Positions 15,758 to 24,485 of a DNA stretch of 64,000 nt are shown one piece after another (positions within the stretch are counted from its first letter, which is position 1; every line of letters begins with the position of its first letter). This DNA comes from Devosia insulae DS-56 (GTDB taxonomy: Bacteria; Pseudomonadota; Alphaproteobacteria; Rhizobiales; Devosiaceae). Position numbers and translations under genes: made by a program. Location of the stretch: NCBI RefSeq assembly GCF_000970465.2, contig NZ_LAJE02000044.1, forward strand, positions 43,428-107,427. Reading direction: 5' to 3'. A model generated the notes under the pieces. It saw nothing but the letters and a program-made list of their open reading frames with translations, was not told where the DNA came from and ran no database searches.

Positions 15758-17236
15758 TCAGCCGAGGCGCCGCACCGCTTCCTTCGCCCCGTTTTCCAGC
15801 AGCGATTTCAGGTGGTTGGTGACGGTATCGCGGAACACCGCGACCTGCGGCAGGTCAGTGCCGAAGACTTCCGTCACGGCGAGGAGGCCGTTCGCCAGTT
15901 TCTCGGGATCGCGCCCAGCCTCGTCGGCAATCTGCCGTAGCCGCGCCGCCAACGGGTCCTTGACCTCGATCGGCTGACCGGCTTCGTCGATGCCGGTGAC
16001 GTAGCGCATCCAGGCGGCGACACCCAGCGCCAGGCGCGGGAATGGCTGCGCCGCCTTGAGGCGGTCGCGGATGGTGCCGAGCAGGCGTTGCGGCAGTTTC
16101 TGCGTGCCATCCATGGCGATCTGCCAGGTGCGGTGCTTGAGGGCGGGGTTGGCGAAGCGGGCCAGCAACTGGTCGCGATAGGCCTCGAGCGTCGCGCGTG
16201 CCATCGGCAGGGTCGGCATCGCCTCCTCGGTCATCAGCCCGTGAACCAGCTTCGCGATGCCGGCGTCGGCGATGGCTTCGTTGACGTATTGGTAGCCCGA
16301 GAGATAGCCGAGATAGGCCATGGTGGAGTGGCTGCCATTGAGCATCCTCAGCTTCATCAGCTCGAACGGCTCGACATCTTCGACCAGTTCAGCGCCGACA
16401 CTCTCGAATGGCGGGCGGCCGGCGGGAAAATCGTCCTCGATCACCCACTGGGTGAAGGGCTCGGTCATGATCGGCCAGGCGTCGTCGAAACCGGTGATGT
16501 CGGCGACGATGCTCCGGTCGGCGTCGGTGGTGGCGGGTACGATCCGGTCGATCATGGTCGAGGGGAAGCTCACGGACTGAACATAGTCCGCAAGGTCGGT
16601 CCCTGCCCCGCCCAGCTCGGCGAAGCGGCGCACGATGCGGCCGGCGGTTTTGCCGTTCGAGGGGAGATTGTCGCAGCTCATCACCGTGAAGGGGGCCAGT
16701 CCGCGCTGCCGGCGGCGTTCGAGAGCGGCGACGATGATACCGGGGGCGCTGATCGGCGTCTCCGGATGCGCCAGATCGTGGACGATATCGGGGTGCTTCT
16801 CGTCGAGTTCCCCGGTCGAAGGGTCGTGGCAATAACCCTTCTCGGTGACGGTCAGCGAGACGATGCGGATCGACGGGTCCGCCATGGTTTCAATCAGCTG
16901 GGCGCGCTGAGTGTTGGCATCGAGCACATCGAGGATCGAGCCGATAATACGCGGCTTGGTGCCCGAGGCGTCGCGGATGGCGAGGGTGTAAAGGAAATCC
17001 TGCGGCTGTAATGCGTCGCGGGTATCGGGCCGGCGGAGCGAGGCGCCGATAATGCCCCAGCTGGGGTTTTTGGCCAGCAGGCTGTCGACATAGGCAGCCA
17101 TATGGGCGCGATGAAAGGCGCCGATGCCGAGGTGGACGATACCAGGGGTGATGGTCGACCGGTCGTAATCCATGGCGTGAATGCCACGTGCGCGAAGGGT
17201 GCCTGAGTGGATTTCGGACATGGACAGACGTGGCAT
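15758..17236 (-). CDS. Mannitol dehydrogenase family protein (fructuronate reductase-like)
   Basis: A 492-residue polyol or hexuronate dehydrogenase of the UxuB/UxaB/mannitol-2-dehydrogenase family. It has the N-terminal nucleotide motif IVHLGIGAFHRAHMAAYVD and the active-site stretch LMKLRMLNGSHSTMAYLGYL, containing the conserved Lys, Asn and His. The ATG at 17236 (MPRLSMSE...) is preferred for its upstream GAGGG. Divergent from a KDG-kinase-like gene, so conversion of fructuronate to mannonate in a hexuronate route is likely; mannitol or arabinitol oxidation is the alternative. Confidence 0.85.
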   Translation of the reverse strand: MPRLSMSEIHSGTLRARGIHAMDYDRSTITPGIVHLGIGAFHRAHMAAYVDSLLAKNPSWGIIGASLRRPDTRDALQPQDFLYTLAIRDASGTKPRIIGSILDVLDANTQRAQLIETMADPSIRIVSLTVTEKGYCHDPSTGELDEKHPDIVHDLAHPETPISAPGIIVAALERRRQRGLAPFTVMSCDNLPSNGKTAGRIVRRFAELGGAGTDLADYVQSVSFPSTMIDRIVPATTDADRSIVADITGFDDAWPIMTEPFTQWVIEDDFPAGRPPFESVGAELVEDVEPFELMKLRMLNGSHSTMAYLGYLSGYQYVNEAIADAGIAKLVHGLMTEEAMPTLPMARATLEAYRDQLLARFANPALKHRTWQIAMDGTQKLPQRLLGTIRDRLKAAQPFPRLALGVAAWMRYVTGIDEAGQPIEVKDPLAARLRQIADEAGRDPEKLANGLLAVTEVFGTDLPQVAVFRDTVTNHLKSLLENGAKEAVRRLG

Positions 17237-17429
17237 ATTTCGGTGTTCCCTCTGATAGACGAAGTGCCTCTCCACCACCCCTCGGGTGATCCCCTCCCCC
17301 GCCGCGCGGCGCGGGATCGTGAGACGCACGTGCATCAATATCGGAGCATCTCGGGGACTGCCATACCAGGCGGTTGCGTGGGCAAAATATCCCCGGCATA
17401 AGCATTGGGCAGTTGAGGGGAAAGACGGC

Positions 17430-18347
17430 GTGACCAAACGGTTCGTGAGTATCGGCGAAGCCATGATCGAAATGTCTGGCGGCGAAGGCGGCATGTACCG
17501 CCTCGGTTATGCCGGCGATACGCTGAACACTGCCTGGTACGCGCGGGCCCTGCTGCCGGAGGGCTGGGACGTCGACTATGTGACGGCGCTCGGCGACGAC
17601 ATGTACTCGGGCGAAATGCGGGCCTTCATCAAGAAGGCCGGGATCGGCACCGAGCGGATCCAGACCATCGCCAACCGCCGGCCCGGGCTCTACATGATCC
17701 ACCAGGAAAAGGGCGACCGGCATTTCACCTATTGGCGCGGGCAATCGGCGGCAAAGCTCCTTGCCGACGATGTCGAGGCGCTGGAGGCGGCGGTGGTGGG
17801 CGCCGATACGGTGTATTTCTCGGGCATTTCGATGGCGATCCTCGCACCGCGAGCCCGCGGCAAGCTGATGCGCACCATCGTCAAGGCGCGTGATGCCGGC
17901 GCGACGGTGGTGTTCGATACCAACCTCAGGCCCGCGCTGTGGACCAGCCCGCGGATCATGGCCTCGACCCTCACGGCAGCGGCGGCGATCGCCGATATCG
18001 TGCTGCCGACCCACACTGACGAAGCGCCGCTGTTCGGCGACGCCTCGCCCGAGGCGACGGCAGAGCGTTACCTGAAGCTCGGAGCTCAGGAAGTGGTGGC
18101 CAAAGACGGCTCGAAACCGGCTTTCGTCGCCACCGCCGACGGGGTGCGCCAGTACGTGCCGGCACCACAGGCCGAAAAGGTCGTCGATGCCACCGGAGCC
18201 GGCGACTCGTTCAACGGCGGCTATCTCAGCGGCCGGGCCCGCGGCCTGTCGCCGGTCGAAGCCGCCGAGCGCGCCCACCGGGTGGCCGGGGTGGTGATTG
18301 GCCACAAGGGTGCGCTGGTGGATCCCGAGTTGGTGCGCGAGGTCTAG
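17430..18347 (+). CDS. kdgK: PfkB-family sugar kinase, 2-keto-3-deoxygluconate kinase-like
   Basis: A 305-residue PfkB kinase. It has the N-terminal FVSIGEAMIEMSGG, GYAGDTLNTAWYARAL (substrate-binding Gly-Asp-x-x-Asn), the YWRGQSAAKLL stretch typical of KdgK and the C-terminal signature DATGAGDSFNGGYLSG with the catalytic Asp. It phosphorylates 2-keto-3-deoxygluconate to KDPG, linking hexuronates to the Entner-Doudoroff pathway. A GTG start at 17430 is chosen because GAGGGG lies 9 bases upstream and the family N-terminus starts there. Confidence 0.85.
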   Translation: MTKRFVSIGEAMIEMSGGEGGMYRLGYAGDTLNTAWYARALLPEGWDVDYVTALGDDMYSGEMRAFIKKAGIGTERIQTIANRRPGLYMIHQEKGDRHFTYWRGQSAAKLLADDVEALEAAVVGADTVYFSGISMAILAPRARGKLMRTIVKARDAGATVVFDTNLRPALWTSPRIMASTLTAAAAIADIVLPTHTDEAPLFGDASPEATAERYLKLGAQEVVAKDGSKPAFVATADGVRQYVPAPQAEKVVDATGAGDSFNGGYLSGRARGLSPVEAAERAHRVAGVVIGHKGALVDPELVREV

Positions 18348-18468
18348 ACGGCGGGGAGACCGAGGCTCCTCGCGCCTCGACGCATTGCGGCGCACCGGCA
18401 GGCCGAACCATTGCCACATCAGGCGCTCATGCTGATTCAATCTATCTCTCCAGCGGAAGCCAGATACG

Positions 18469-18855
18469 ATGTCTGATGAGCAGCCAGCCAAATCCGTATT
18501 AGCCATTGGCCTTGATCCCGCATTTGTCGACCTGAGCGCGATGCCCGGGTTCACCGCAGCGATGGTGCGGGCCTACCTGGAGAGCCAGATCAACCGGATC
18601 AGTGAGCTCGGCCACGAGGTGCAGAGTTGCCTCATCGACACCGGCGAAACGGCCGAGCAGGTTGTTGAAGCGGCATTGCGGGCACGGCGGTTCGACTGCG
18701 TCGTGATCGGCGCCGGGTTGCGCGAGCCGCAGGAGCTGCTGCTGTTGTTCGAGAAAGTGCTGAACCTCGTGCACCGCCTCGCGCCGAGAGCCACAATTGC
18801 GTTCAACTCAAGCCCAACGGATACAGCGGAGGCGGCGCAGCGGTGGCTGGGTTAG
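18469..18855 (+). CDS. Conserved hypothetical protein
   Basis: A 128-residue cytoplasmic protein with alternating hydrophobic strands (KSVLAIGLDPAFVDL, FDCVVIGAGLREP) and helices, suggesting a small Rossmann-like or response-regulator-like fold. The conserved-looking CVVIGAGLREPQELLLLFEKVLNLVHRLAP suggests a real family, but I cannot name it. GGAAG lies 9-10 bases before the ATG. It stands alone between kdgK and a convergent LysR gene. Confidence 0.7.
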   Translation: MSDEQPAKSVLAIGLDPAFVDLSAMPGFTAAMVRAYLESQINRISELGHEVQSCLIDTGETAEQVVEAALRARRFDCVVIGAGLREPQELLLLFEKVLNLVHRLAPRATIAFNSSPTDTAEAAQRWLG

Positions 18856-18881
18856 CCACGCGGCGCCAGTCCCCTCTGGCA

Positions 18882-19787
18882 TCAGGAGGCCTTTGATTGA
18901 TTGTCGAGGGCGCTCTCGGCCAGCAGCCAGTCGCGGAAGGCTCGGACCCGGCGCTGGCGCAGGGCGCTCTGCAGGTAGACGACATAGTATTTTGAGCTCG
19001 CCTTGAGCTCGAGGCCGAAGGGGCGGACGAGGCGCCCGGCGGCGAGGTCGGCGGAGACCAGGGTGCTGCGGCCGAGCAGCACGCCCTCGCCATGCACGGC
19101 GGCCTCGGTGGCATAGGTAGCGGAATCGAAGCGAACGCCACTATCGGGGTTGATGTCGGTGACACCGGCGCGCTCCAGCCAGGTCTTCCAGTCGATCGGA
19201 AAACCGTCATGGATCAGCGTGTGGTGCCTCAGGTCCGCCGGCGCGCGGAGCGGATGCTCGCCGCCCAGAAGTTCGGGGCTGCAGACCGGAAATACATCCA
19301 CCTCGGAAAGCAACTCCGACACTGCGCCCTCGTAATCGCCAGCGCCGTAGCGGATGGCGATATCGACGCCGTCGCGGACGAAATCGGCGAGCAGGCCCGA
19401 GGTCGAGATGCGCACGTCGATATCGCGGTGGGCGCGGTGGAAGCGGTAGAGCCGCGGCACCAGCCAGCGGCCGGCAAAGCCGTCTGAGGTGCTGACATTC
19501 AGCACGCCGGCCGGACGCGGCGCCGCCACCGCCATGGTGGCCGTGCTGATCTGGTCGAGCGCCGCGGCGACCTCGGCGGCGTAGGCAGCTCCCTCGGGGG
19601 TCAGGCTGACCGAGCGGGTGCCGCGCTCGAACAACTGTACGCCCAGCCGGTCCTCGATGTTGCGGACGGCGCGGCTGATGGCGCCGTGCGTGAGGTTCAG
19701 TTCGGCGGCGGCGTTGGTGAAGCTCAGGTGCCGGGCCGCCGCATCGAAGGCGGGCAGTGCGGACAACGGCGGAAGTTTTCGAGGCAT
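18882..19787 (-). CDS. LysR-family transcriptional regulator (GcvA-like)
   Basis: A 301-residue LTTR. The N-terminal helix-turn-helix LPALDAAARHLSFTNAAAEL-type region reads here as LPAFDAAARHLSFTNAAAEL, followed by THGAISRAVRNIEDRLG and LFERGTRSVSLTPEG. The C-terminal periplasmic-binding-like effector domain includes GRWLVPRLYRFHRAHRDIDVRIST. The ATG at 19787 is chosen. A perfect palindrome lies 8 bases upstream, and the genes on the other side (DUF1127, VOC, SDR) are its probable targets. Confidence 0.92.
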   Translation of the reverse strand: MPRKLPPLSALPAFDAAARHLSFTNAAAELNLTHGAISRAVRNIEDRLGVQLFERGTRSVSLTPEGAAYAAEVAAALDQISTATMAVAAPRPAGVLNVSTSDGFAGRWLVPRLYRFHRAHRDIDVRISTSGLLADFVRDGVDIAIRYGAGDYEGAVSELLSEVDVFPVCSPELLGGEHPLRAPADLRHHTLIHDGFPIDWKTWLERAGVTDINPDSGVRFDSATYATEAAVHGEGVLLGRSTLVSADLAAGRLVRPFGLELKASSKYYVVYLQSALRQRRVRAFRDWLLAESALDNQSKAS

Positions 19788-19794
19788 ATGCCGC

Positions 19795-19813
19795 CTGTGA
19801 GTAATTCTCACAG
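19795..19813. promoter_or_regulatory. LysR-type operator
   Basis: CTGTGAG-TAATT-CTCACAG is a perfect 7-bp inverted repeat containing a T-N11-A core, the classic LTTR recognition format. It sits 8 bases upstream of the lysR start and 116 bases before the divergent DUF1127 gene, as expected for autoregulation and divergent activation. Confidence 0.7.
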
Positions 19814-19928
19814 ATCGTGCAGCAATTCTCGTTTGTTGTCCATGCCGGAGACGCGCAGGTTACCGCCATGGAAGCAGCGGTTTCCAGCAGATCACCGACG
19901 ATCTCATAACAAGCGAAAGGAACATCCT

Positions 19929-20177
19929 GTGAGCAACTATCACGCCTATGCCGACGACTGCCAGGCCGCCACCGTGTCCGGCTGGCAAGCCGCAGCCGAC
20001 CTCGCCGCCGCGTTGCGGAGCGGCTTCCGCACGGCAATCGCGCCGCTCCACAACGCCATGCTGCGCCGCGCCACCGAGCAACGGGTCGCGGATTTCCCCG
20101 ACCATTTGCTGCGCGACCTCGGTTACGAGCGCGACTGGGATGGTGCGATCCACCCGGTCGGCCGTGACAACGCCTGA
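19929..20177 (+). CDS. DUF1127 domain small protein
   Basis: An 82-residue protein that starts at GTG (VSNYHAYADD) with AAAGGA 7 bases upstream. The C-terminal 40 residues, with RRATEQRVADFPDHLLRDLGY, match the short arginine-rich DUF1127 helix pair; the N-terminal half is a variable Ala-rich helix. DUF1127 proteins are common in alphaproteobacteria, and some affect RNA turnover or phosphate and carbon physiology. It is the first gene opposite lysR and lies 12 bases before the VOC gene, so co-transcription is likely. Confidence 0.75.
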   Translation: MSNYHAYADDCQAATVSGWQAAADLAAALRSGFRTAIAPLHNAMLRRATEQRVADFPDHLLRDLGYERDWDGAIHPVGRDNA

Positions 20178-20189
20178 GGGAGAAGAACC

Positions 20190-20645
20190 ATGGCAAAACT
20201 CTTTCCTCACCTCTGGTTCCAGGACCAGGCCGAAGCTGCGATGGCGTTCTACGCGTCGATCTTCAAGGACGCCAAAGTGCTCGGGCGCAGCGTGATGCCC
20301 GATCCGGAACTGTCGGTGGTGCGCTTCGAACTCGCCGGCCAGCCGGTGGTGGCGCTCAATGCCAACTCGCCGGCGCACTACAACGAATCCTTCTCGTTCC
20401 TGATCGAGACCGAAGACCAGGAGGAGACCGACTATTATTGGAACGCGCTGATCGCCGATGGCGGCAAGGAGCAGCCCTGCGGCTGGCTCACCGACAAGTT
20501 CGGGGTCTACTGGCAGGTATCGCCGACCCGGCTATCGCAACTGCTGGCGGACCCGGACCGTGAAAAGGCCGGCCGCGTGCTGCAGGCCATGTATCAGATG
20601 AAGAAGATCGTCATCGCTGACCTCGAGCGCGCCTATCGCGGCTGA
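20190..20645 (+). CDS. VOC family protein (PhnB/YjdN-like)
   Basis: A 151-residue single VOC-fold protein. FPHLWFQDQAEAAMAFYASIFKDAKV at the N-terminus and LTDKFGVYWQVSPTRL near the C-terminus match the PhnB-like (3-demethylubiquinone methyltransferase-like) group, which are usually proteins of unknown activity despite that old name. GGGAGAAG lies close before the ATG. It follows the DUF1127 gene and precedes the SDR gene, so the three may form one LysR-controlled unit. Confidence 0.88.
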   Translation: MAKLFPHLWFQDQAEAAMAFYASIFKDAKVLGRSVMPDPELSVVRFELAGQPVVALNANSPAHYNESFSFLIETEDQEETDYYWNALIADGGKEQPCGWLTDKFGVYWQVSPTRLSQLLADPDREKAGRVLQAMYQMKKIVIADLERAYRG

Positions 20646-20693
20646 GCCGCGTCGCGCTCCTCCCCTTCCAACATCAACACACGGAGAACTCCC

Positions 20694-21425
20694 ATGGCAC
20701 AGCTTATGGGCAAGAAAATCGTCGTCGTCGGAGGCAGCTCCGGCATTGGCCTCGGTGTCGCTGCGGCGGCGCTGGAGCGTGGAGCAGAACTGGTTCTGGT
20801 CGGCCGCTCGCAGGATAAGCTGCTCCAGGCGCAGCGGAGCCTCGGCGGCAATGGCCGGGTGAAGACGGTGACCGCCGACATGACGCGGCAAGCCGAGATT
20901 GCCGCGGCTTTTGCCGGCATCGGCACCTTCGACCACCTGGTCTCGACCGCCGGTACGCCGCCGCCGGGTGACCCGATCGGCGAGACCGACGCCGAGATGG
21001 TGCGGCGGTTTGTCGACGACAAGCTGATCGGCGCCGTTTTGGTGGCCAAGTACGCCGTACGGACGCTCACGGCCGGCGGGTCGATGACCTTCACCTCCGG
21101 CATCAACAAGGACCGGCCGCCGGTGCCGGGCGGCGCCGTGGTCTCGGCAATCGCCGGCGCGTTCAGCTACTTCGCCCGGGCGCTGGCGTTGGAGCTGGCG
21201 CCCAGCCGGGTGAATATCGTCTCGCCCGGGTGGGTCGACACGCCGATGTTCGATGAACTGGTAGGCGAAGCCAAGGCGGGCTACTTCGCGGAAATGGCCG
21301 CCCGCCTGCCTGTCGGCCGGATCGCCGCACCGAGCGACGTGGCGCCCGCCTATCTCTACGCCATGGAAAGCGAGTTCATGACCGGCGAGACGATCCACAT
21401 CGATGGCGGGCAGCGGCTCATCTGA
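20694..21425 (+). CDS. Atypical short-chain dehydrogenase/reductase
   Basis: A 243-residue SDR-fold protein. The cofactor motif VVVGGSSGIGLGV is normal, as is the C-terminal PGWVDTPMFDEL. The catalytic Ser can be seen in TFTSGINKDRPP. At the place of the usual YxxxK, the sequence reads AVVSAIAGAFSYFARALALE, which has neither Tyr nor Lys at the expected spacing before RALALE. It may therefore be a non-canonical SDR. Its last 8 bases overlap the convergent MFS gene. Confidence 0.88.
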   Translation: MAQLMGKKIVVVGGSSGIGLGVAAAALERGAELVLVGRSQDKLLQAQRSLGGNGRVKTVTADMTRQAEIAAAFAGIGTFDHLVSTAGTPPPGDPIGETDAEMVRRFVDDKLIGAVLVAKYAVRTLTAGGSMTFTSGINKDRPPVPGGAVVSAIAGAFSYFARALALELAPSRVNIVSPGWVDTPMFDELVGEAKAGYFAEMAARLPVGRIAAPSDVAPAYLYAMESEFMTGETIHIDGGQRLI

Positions 21426-22614
21426 GCTCTGGAGAAGCGGCTAGTCCCCCGAGGCGAAGGCTGAGGACAAGGGGGACCAGCAAGGCATAGAGCGCAACGA
21501 CCGAGAGCCAGATGGCGCCCGGCCAGTGGTCGCGGAAGACGAAATAGAGGCTCGAGAACAGCAGCGGCGCGGCGATCGAGGCGAGGCTGACCGCCGAGGC
21601 GAGGACGCCCTGGAACTGCCCCTGCTGGCTCTCATCGACCTGGCGGGTGGCGAGTGATTGCAGCGCCGGGGCGCCGATGCCGCCGAGGGCGAAGACGGGC
21701 ATGATGGCGAAGATCAGCCAGCTCTGGGTGGCGAAGGCCATGACGACGAGGGCGACGCAGGCCCCGGCAATGCCGGTGAGGACGGCGCCACGCTCGCCGA
21801 GCAGCTTTACCGCGGGACCGGGCAGAAAGGCCTGCGCGAGGGTCTGGCAGACACCGAAGGCGCCGAGCGATAGGCCGATCCACAGGCCGTTCCACTGGAA
21901 GGTGTCACCACCCCACAGGGCCCAGCAGGTACCGTAGACCTCGCCGGTGGCAGCGAAGGCAAAGAAGATGAAGATCATCGGCCGCAGGCTTTTGATCGAG
22001 AGGGCCCAGCGCAGCGAGCGGAGCGGATTGAGCGCGCGGAGGTCGAGCTTTTCGCGGCTCGGGGTGCGCGACTCGGGCAGCACCAGCAAGGCGAGGAGCA
22101 GGTTGCCGGCGTTCAACACCGCGGCGGCGATGAAGGGGAGCCGCAGCCAGTGGTCGCCCAGCGCGCCACCCAGCACCGGGCCGATGATGAAACCGATACC
22201 GAACATGGCGTTCAGCAGGCCGAAGCGGCGGGCCCGGGTCGCCTCAGGTGAGATATCGGTGACATAGGCGGTGGCGACCGAGACATTGGCGCTGGTCAGC
22301 CCGGCAATGGCGCGACCGAGCAGCAAAAGCCAGAGGCTGGGCGCGAAGGCGAGGAAGAGGTAGTTGATCGCCGCTCCGGCGAGCGAGATCAGCAGCACCG
22401 GACGGCGGCCGAGCCGGTCGCTGAGGGCGCCGAGGATCGGGGCGAAGACGAACTGCATGACGGCGTAAAGCGCGGTCATGATGCCGATATAGGCGGCGAC
22501 GTTCGCAGCGCCGGTCACCTCGGCGAGCAGCGAAGGCAGGATTGGGAAGATGAGGCCGATGCCGACGGCATCGAGGACAATGGCGGTGTAGATGACAGTG
22601 AGTGATCTTTGCAT
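21418..22614 (-). CDS. MFS transporter, TetA-like
   Basis: A 398-residue 12-helix MFS drug:H+ antiporter of the TCR/Tet family. It has VIYTAIVLDAVGIGLIFPIL, the loop 2-3 motif GALSDRLGRRPVLL and the AYVTDISPEATRARRFG motif. The ATG at 22614 gives the standard TetA length; the upstream stretch to 22758 is rejected as non-coding. No adjacent tetR exists, but an inverted repeat at 22761-22776 lies upstream. Substrate unknown; multidrug or tetracycline-like export is inferred from the family. Confidence 0.88.
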   Translation of the reverse strand: MQRSLTVIYTAIVLDAVGIGLIFPILPSLLAEVTGAANVAAYIGIMTALYAVMQFVFAPILGALSDRLGRRPVLLISLAGAAINYLFLAFAPSLWLLLLGRAIAGLTSANVSVATAYVTDISPEATRARRFGLLNAMFGIGFIIGPVLGGALGDHWLRLPFIAAAVLNAGNLLLALLVLPESRTPSREKLDLRALNPLRSLRWALSIKSLRPMIFIFFAFAATGEVYGTCWALWGGDTFQWNGLWIGLSLGAFGVCQTLAQAFLPGPAVKLLGERGAVLTGIAGACVALVVMAFATQSWLIFAIMPVFALGGIGAPALQSLATRQVDESQQGQFQGVLASAVSLASIAAPLLFSSLYFVFRDHWPGAIWLSVVALYALLVPLVLSLRLGGLAASPELR

Positions 22615-22919
22615 GGCAAGCTTGCTCCACGCGGAGCAGCCGTGCGCTACACAGGCGACGACGGCTTCGCGATCATGCCCGACAAGGCGGGCGACTGGGG
22701 TTCTGGGAGACGCTGACCAGGTCCTGCGCGAGGCATGAGCTGGCGTGTGCTTGACCACCTGGACGACTATTCGTCCACCTGTTTACTCCGCCACTGAGCG
22801 GATCAAGGGAGGCGGTCGCTTTTCGCGACATCTGCGAGATACGCCCGACACGGCGGAGGGGCAAGTGGCGAATTCCGGAAGGGGCCGATGCGGCGACGGC
22901 ATGGCTGGCCCGGACGTGG
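22615..22919. other. intergenic region upstream of the TetA-like gene
   Basis: These 305 bases hold no convincing gene. They contain GGACGA-CTAT-TCGTCC (22761-22776), a perfect 6-bp inverted repeat that could be an operator for the minus-strand MFS gene. Short readings through this stretch lack ribosome-binding sites and family features. Confidence 0.5.
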
Positions 22920-24077
22920 TCAGGCGCGGGCGCGGACCGCAAGCGCTGCGGTCGCGACCTCCCGCTCCAGTGCCGGCGGGTAGTTGTGCAAGCCGGGCGG
23001 GATACCGGCAGCGCCATCGCTGAGCAGCCAGAGCAGGCCACGGATCATGACGCTGGAGAACGGGTCGAAACTTGCCGAACCCGCCAGGTTGCCGGTGAAG
23101 GCAATATTGATCAGGCTGCCGCGGTTGAGCAGGAACAGCGAGCGGCCGCCGACAGCATAGCGCTCGATATGGGCCCGCATGGTCCGATGTTCATGGAGAT
23201 CGAGCCAATCGACATCGATCTCGCGATTGGAGTGGCCGACATTGAAGAGCACCGCGCCATCGCGGCAAAGGCTCAGCTCGGCTTCGCCAAGCACGCCGTC
23301 GCGGCCGGTGGCGGTGACGATGACGGCTGCCTCAGCCACCGCCTCGGCGAGCGGCAGGGTGCGGCAGCCAAAATGCAACGCTTCGAGCTGACGGACGGGA
23401 TCGCGCTCGGCAACGGTGACGACCGCCCCGAGGGCGCGGGCCCGCTCGGCAACGCCACGCCCGACCGGCCCGAAGCCGACGACCAGCACCCGGCAACCGA
23501 ACAGGGACAAGCCGGTGATGCTGCCGAAGGCCGGCCAGGTTTCTTCGCCGACGTGGAAGCGATTGTGAATGGCGTCCTTGAGGGCGATGCCGTTCCAGTC
23601 GAACACCGGAAAGGCGAGGGTCAACGGCCGGATCCGATGGAGCCCCGTCGTCGTCGCCTCGAGTGCGCCAGCGATCGGCGTGCCGGCGAGCGTGGCGGCC
23701 TCGATGAGTTCGCCGCCCATGTCGCAGATGGCATCGAGCGGACCGGTGGCGAAGCGGCGAAGCGTTTCGTCGTAGAGCACACGCGGCTCGCGGCGGCCAT
23801 CGAACACCTCGACACCGTGGCTGGCGAGATACGCGACCACGCGGGGGTCGGTACTATCGGGGTTGCAGCCACCAACGCGGACCGACACGCCGGCCTCGAC
23901 GAACGGCATCAGGGTCAGGATGGTGTCGGGGAGGAGGTGCATCCAGCAAGCGAGCCGCTTGCGCGAGAGGTCGGCGCGGCGCACCTCGGCGCCGAAATGC
24001 GCGCTGATCGGGTGGGTGAAGCGGAGCCACTCGAGCGCCGCTTCGAGCTCGGCAATCGCATTCCGGTCCGCAACCAT
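22920..24077 (-). CDS. S-adenosylhomocysteine hydrolase-like protein with altered active site
   Basis: A 385-residue protein with the SAHH architecture but shorter than the usual 430-470. The NAD site VVGFGPVGRGVAERARALGA and the motifs LEATTTGLHRI and NVGHSNREIDVDWL align with SAHH. By hand alignment to the human enzyme, H55, K186, N191 and H301 are kept, but D131 becomes Met, E156 becomes Ala, D190 becomes His, C195 becomes Val, and the C-terminal KPDHYRY tail is missing. It is thus probably not a housekeeping SAHH. The ATG at 24077 has GGGAGG 8 bases upstream. It follows DUF2200 and LysE genes in one operon. Confidence 0.82.
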   Translation of the reverse strand: MVADRNAIAELEAALEWLRFTHPISAHFGAEVRRADLSRKRLACWMHLLPDTILTLMPFVEAGVSVRVGGCNPDSTDPRVVAYLASHGVEVFDGRREPRVLYDETLRRFATGPLDAICDMGGELIEAATLAGTPIAGALEATTTGLHRIRPLTLAFPVFDWNGIALKDAIHNRFHVGEETWPAFGSITGLSLFGCRVLVVGFGPVGRGVAERARALGAVVTVAERDPVRQLEALHFGCRTLPLAEAVAEAAVIVTATGRDGVLGEAELSLCRDGAVLFNVGHSNREIDVDWLDLHEHRTMRAHIERYAVGGRSLFLLNRGSLINIAFTGNLAGSASFDPFSSVMIRGLLWLLSDGAAGIPPGLHNYPPALEREVATAALAVRARA

Positions 24078-24094
24078 GTCCGTCACCTCCCTGG

Positions 24095-24475
24095 TCAGCC
24101 GGGCGTCGGCGTCCTCAGGATTTTCGCCATCGCCTTGCCCTTGGCGAGTTCGTCGATGAGTTTGTCCAGGTAGCGGATCTCGCGCATCATCGGCTCTTCG
24201 ATGGCCTCGACGCGGACGCCGCAGACGACGCCGGTGATCAACGAGCGGGCGGGGTTGAGCGCCGGCGCCGAGGTGAAGAAGCTTTCGAGGGTGGCGCCGT
24301 TGGTCAGCTGATCGTCCAGCGTCTGCTGGGTGTGACCGGTCAGCCAGCGGAGGATCTCATCGACCTCGGCCTTGCTGCGCCCCTTGTTCTCCGCCTTGGC
24401 GACGTAGAGCGGATAAACCTTGGCGATGTTGTAGGCGTAGACCCGGTCTCTGACTTTCTCTGTCGTCGCCCGCAT
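24095..24475 (-). CDS. DUF2200 family protein
   Basis: A 126-residue protein matching DUF2200: [20 protein letters not shown] at the N-terminus, [12 protein letters not shown], and [41 protein letters not shown] near the C-terminus. Function unknown; soluble, mixed alpha/beta. Only 17 bases separate it from the SAHH-like gene, and 10 from the upstream LysE gene, so the three share a transcript. Confidence 0.85.
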   Translation of the reverse strand: MRATTEKVRDRVYAYNIAKVYPLYVAKAENKGRSKAEVDEILRWLTGHTQQTLDDQLTNGATLESFFTSAPALNPARSLITGVVCGVRVEAIEEPMMREIRYLDKLIDELAKGKAMAKILRTPTPG

Positions 24476-24485
24476 GCTGGTCCCC

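Noticed and set aside
17237..17429. UxuR/KdgR-type operator between the dehydrogenase and kinase genes
   Set aside because: CCATACCAGG is suggestive, but no adequate palindrome is present.
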